Assembly (NCBI GenBank): GCA_900770335.1
Contig: CAAGKD010000098.1
Span: 1 to 7,342, forward strand
DNA: 7,342 bases
Direction of reading: 5' to 3'
Source of the DNA: an uncultured Sutterella sp.
GTDB taxonomy: Bacteria > Pseudomonadota > Gammaproteobacteria > Burkholderiales > Burkholderiaceae_F
The notes beneath the pieces are model-generated. The model saw only the letters and a list, made by a program, of their open reading frames with translations, was not told the origin of the DNA and searched no databases. A program made the translations under genes and the position numbers. This document shows, piece by piece, positions 5,972 through 7,342 of the stretch. Each line of letters opens with the position of its first letter. The first letter of the stretch is position 1.

Positions 5972-6079
5972 ATCTTCTCTCATCCAGACTCTACTGTCGG
6001 CTTCGGAATCGCACCGAATCATGCCTTGCGGCTCGTGGGCTGTCACCACCGGTAGGGACTCTCACCCTGCCCTGAAGAT
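5972..6079 (-). ncRNA. FMN riboswitch (RFN element) in the ribBA leader
   Basis: Reading the minus strand from 6079 down, all the conserved blocks of the FMN aptamer are present in order: ATCTTC, then AGGGTGAGAGTCCCTACCGG, GGTGGTGACAGCCCACGAGC, GCATGATTCGGTG, GATTCCGAAGCCGACAGT, and AGTCTGGATGAGAGAAGAT. The first ATCTTC pairs with the last GAAGAT to close helix P1. In this family FMN binding reduces expression of riboflavin synthesis or transport genes, by premature termination or by hiding the ribosome site. The position, about 12 bases after the predicted transcript start and upstream of ribBA, fits feedback control of ribBA exactly. The element is complete and I see no inactivating change. 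Confidence 0.97.
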
Positions 6080-6097
6080 TTCAAATTGTCGGCGGAA

Positions 6098-6126
6098 AAT
6101 ATATATGCGGCTTCCCGGGGCGTCAA
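6098..6126 (-). promoter_or_regulatory. Sigma-70 promoter of ribBA and its riboswitch
   Basis: On the minus strand a -35 box TTGACG (6121-6126, five of six consensus bases) is separated by exactly 17 bases from a -10 box TATATT (6098-6103, five of six). The predicted start near 6091 is about 12 bases before the first paired base of the FMN aptamer. This gives a leader of about 410 bases before the ribBA ATG. Confidence 0.85.
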
Positions 6127-6358
6127 GGCCGGGAAGCTTGTTCGCTCGCGCAAGCGATGCGGCGCCGCCTCGATGCCGGCGCGGCACGTCGCGAAGCGCC
6201 CATTCGGCGTTGCGCTCGTCTCCATCGCACTGCGCTTCGCCCGATGAGACGCGACTGATTCCTGGACCAGGCGCCTTCAGAGAAGAACGCGTCGATCCGC
6301 AGCCTGACCGCCTCGCTGGGCAGGCGCAGGACGGCCCGGCCGGCCGGCGCCATCGTCA
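6127..6358. other. Intergenic stretch with no supported gene
   Basis: The region between the ribBA promoter and the end of the flavin reductase gene contains no convincing RNA or coding signal. A 78-codon minus-strand frame opens with GTG at 6357-6359 and runs to 6123, overlapping the -35 box of the ribBA promoter. Its first 30 residues look faintly protein-like (RLPSEAVRLRIDAFF), but the rest is arginine-rich and typical of G+C-rich chance frames. It might be a decayed gene end; I do not call it. Confidence 0.3.
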
Positions 6359-6368
6359 CCCCCCCCCC
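6359..6368. repeat. Homopolymer run of ten C
   Basis: Ten consecutive C residues, read as G on the minus strand, lie 18 bases beyond the flavin reductase stop codon. Such runs slip easily in replication and in sequencing. The run lies just before the GTG of the doubtful 78-codon frame and inside the putative 3' structure of the flavin reductase transcript. Confidence 0.9.
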
Positions 6369-6386
6369 GGGCTTGCGCCGGCGGGG
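6364..6386 (-). terminator. Possible 3' hairpin of the flavin reductase gene
   Basis: Directly after the TGA the minus strand reads CCCCGCCGGCGCAAGCCCGGGG, in which CCCCG can pair with CGGGG (or slip along the G run) around a G+C-rich loop. There is no U tract, only the G run. Termination here is plausible but weakly supported. Confidence 0.35.
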
Positions 6387-6974
6387 TCAGGCGCCGTATT
6401 CGGGCAGCACGAGCTCCTCGCCCGTCACGTGCCAGTGGCCGCCGGCGACGTAGTGCAGGGGCCGCATCGACCTGGGCGCGTCCGCAAGATGCCAGTGGCC
6501 CTCGGAGAAGAGCCGCTCGTCAGCCCAGGCGCCGACGCACTCGCCGATGAAGAGGTCGTAGGCCTCCTGGTTGTGCGGCTCGGGAATCACCTTGAAGACC
6601 GCCCAGCAGGCGCACCCCTCGACGAAGGGCATCGGGAAGCCCTCGATGTCAAAGAGCTTCGCGCCGCTTCCCTCAACCTTCTCCGGGTCGTCGTTCTTGC
6701 TCACCCACCCGAGCTTCATCACCTCCTCGACGATCCCTGCGGTCGGGAGCATCAGGGCGAAGAAGCCGCTCCTCTCGATGAGCGGGCGCGTGAAGTGGGT
6801 GCTGTCGATGCAGGCGGTCGCCTTGAACGGGACGACGTCGAGCGGACAGACCCAGGTCGCGGGCATGACGTCCGTCATGCCTTCATGGGCGGCCGAGACG
6901 AGCGCCGTGGCGCCGAGGTTGAAGAGACGGTAGATTTTCTCAGGATCGACGGGCTTGATGAATTCAGGAAGCAT
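6387..6974 (-). CDS. Flavin reductase / flavoredoxin family protein (FMN-binding split barrel)
   Basis: A 195-residue cytoplasmic protein of the flavin reductase-like (DIM6/NTAB, flavoredoxin) family, which binds FMN and either reduces free flavin with NAD(P)H or passes electrons as a one-domain flavoprotein. The N-terminal part shows the family layout: NLGATALVSAA (19-29), TDVMPATWVCPLDVVPF (34-50), KATACIDSTHFTRPLIERSG (51-70) and FALMLP (72-77). In these segments the backbone and Thr/Ser residues cradle the FMN phosphate. LFIGECVGAW (141-150) and PLHYVAGGHWHVTGE (172-186) are the usual C-terminal strands. The partner is unknown. The ATG at 6972-6974 is the only usable start, since the upstream in-frame stop at 7017-7019 is reached without another ATG, GTG or TTG. 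No good Shine-Dalgarno sequence precedes it (AATAGAAAATGCC), and an out-of-frame ATG lies 5 bases upstream. It lies upstream of ribBA on the same strand but has its own end, so cotranscription is doubtful. Confidence 0.87.
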   Translation of the reverse strand: MLPEFIKPVDPEKIYRLFNLGATALVSAAHEGMTDVMPATWVCPLDVVPFKATACIDSTHFTRPLIERSGFFALMLPTAGIVEEVMKLGWVSKNDDPEKVEGSGAKLFDIEGFPMPFVEGCACWAVFKVIPEPHNQEAYDLFIGECVGAWADERLFSEGHWHLADAPRSMRPLHYVAGGHWHVTGEELVLPEYGA

Positions 6975-7187
6975 GGCATTTTCTATTGCGGTGAAGTTTC
7001 TGGTTGGAAAAACGCTTCAGCCGAGTCTCCCCAAACCCAGAAAGTCTGAAGGAGGCTCCCGGCCGGCTCTCTCCGACGTGAGGAAAGTCTAGGCGCGCCG
7101 CTGCCGCCCGCGCCTGCCCTGAAGGGGCCGATTCCTGCCCGAACCTCTCAGCACCCTCCCAAACTCACTGAAAAACCGTTCACTTTC
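6975..7187. other. Leader/intergenic stretch upstream of the flavin reductase gene
   Basis: This non-coding interval precedes the flavin reductase gene on the minus strand and the edge lipoprotein gene on the plus strand. The clearest structure is CTTCAG (7015-7020) with CTGAAG (7046-7051), which could pair across a 25-base loop about 40 bases before the flavin reductase ATG. A G+C-rich, purine/pyrimidine-biased stretch follows at 7052-7150. I recognise no riboswitch, in particular no FMN aptamer blocks. Confidence 0.35.
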
Positions 7188-7217
7188 AATCTATTTGTGC
7201 CAACGCACACGCCTCAA
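7188..7217 (-). promoter_or_regulatory. Possible promoter for the flavin reductase gene
   Basis: On the minus strand TTGAGG (7212-7217, four of six consensus bases) is followed after 18 bases by TAGATT (7188-7193, four of six). If used, the transcript would start near 7181 and have a leader of about 205 bases. The -35 box would lie only 2 bases from the ATG of the divergent lipoprotein gene, so the two promoters would overlap. Confidence 0.35.
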
Positions 7218-7219
7218 TC

Positions 7220-7342
7220 ATGACCTCCAGCAAGCCCGCGCTGCTTTCCGCCGCCCTCTCCTCCGTTCTCCTTTGCGCCTGCACCGCGCCCGCCGGAGCG
7301 CCTGACGCCGACCCTGCGCCCCGCCCGATCGGCGCAGACCGC
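7220..7342 (+). CDS. Putative lipoprotein (5' part only)
   Basis: An ATG at 7220-7222 opens 41 codons that run off the right edge without a stop. The start reads as a lipoprotein signal peptide: MTSSKPALLSAALSSVLLCACT with one lysine in the n-region, a hydrophobic core and a lipobox L-C-A-C whose Cys21 would be lipidated. A Pro/Ala/Asp-rich linker follows (PAGAPDADPAPRPIG), typical just after the lipid anchor. No strong Shine-Dalgarno sequence is visible upstream. The function cannot be told from the fragment. The lipobox makes a real gene likely, though a longer or different start cannot be excluded. Confidence 0.62.
   Translation, partial: MTSSKPALLSAALSSVLLCACTAPAGAPDADPAPRPIGADR

Noticed and set aside
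4357..6075. Long + strand open frame (572 codons) antisense to ribBA and its leader
   Set aside because: It lies opposite a fully conserved ribBA gene and an FMN riboswitch. Its composition (Arg, Ala, Val, Leu, Glu, Asp rich, no family motif) is what G+C-rich DNA gives on the strand opposite a real gene.
6123..6359. 78-codon minus-strand frame downstream of the flavin reductase gene
   Set aside because: It begins with GTG after a G run, overlaps the -35 box of the ribBA promoter and turns arginine-rich after about 30 residues. A decayed gene fragment cannot be excluded, but the evidence is too thin to call it.
5727..7049. Long + strand open frame (440 codons) across the ribBA leader and the flavin reductase gene
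   Set aside because: It runs through the riboswitch, promoter and intergenic DNA and then antisense to a recognisable protein; no motif and no ribosome site.
1..7342. Mobile element, CRISPR array, toxin-antitoxin or defence system
   Set aside because: No transposase, integrase, terminal inverted repeats with target duplication, regularly spaced repeats or small toxin-like gene pair were seen; every recognised gene is metabolic or transport-related, apart from the unidentified lipoprotein fragment at the right edge.

Overview
The window is high in G+C and strongly biased to G or C at third codon positions. It carries ordinary chromosomal metabolic genes of a Gram-negative bacterium. Lipoprotein signal peptides of the MetQ type, a fused RibBA under an FMN riboswitch, and a 'fumarate reductase-like' flavoprotein fit a betaproteobacterium of the Burkholderiales, perhaps the Sutterella group. 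That placement is inferred from protein style, not from a marker gene. No insertion sequence, phage gene, CRISPR array, tRNA or rRNA was seen.

Left part, + strand: the last 121 codons of an FAD-dependent oxidoreductase (3-368) end at a probable terminator. A 300-base intergenic region with several inverted repeats follows, then a complete fold-type I PLP aminotransferase (669-1877). This gene converges on the minus-strand block. A 15-bp perfect inverted repeat (2009-2046) between the two ends probably acts as a shared terminator.

Middle part, minus strand: a MetQ-type methionine-binding lipoprotein (3218-4087) lies upstream of a homocysteine S-methyltransferase of the MmuM type (2073-3074). 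Together they suggest uptake of methionine or a related methyl-sulfur compound and methionine salvage. The permease and ATPase partners (metI, metN) and the S-methylmethionine permease (mmuP) are not in the window.

Right part, minus strand: ribBA (4480-5679), the bifunctional riboflavin synthesis enzyme, has a leader of about 410 bases. The leader starts at a near-consensus sigma-70 promoter (TTGACG, 17 bases, TATATT), carries a complete FMN riboswitch aptamer (5972-6079) and then a strong hairpin (5829-5862) suited to premature termination. Upstream of that promoter, on the same strand, is a flavin reductase/flavoredoxin-family gene (6387-6974). At the right edge the first 41 codons of a divergent + strand lipoprotein gene (7220-7342) run out of the window.

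Flavins recur: a flavoprotein oxidoreductase, riboflavin synthesis, an FMN riboswitch and a flavin reductase-like protein. I found no clearly new multi-gene system. The most useful second looks are the ribBA leader architecture, the orphan metQ-mmuM pair and a ten-base C run next to the flavin reductase stop codon.
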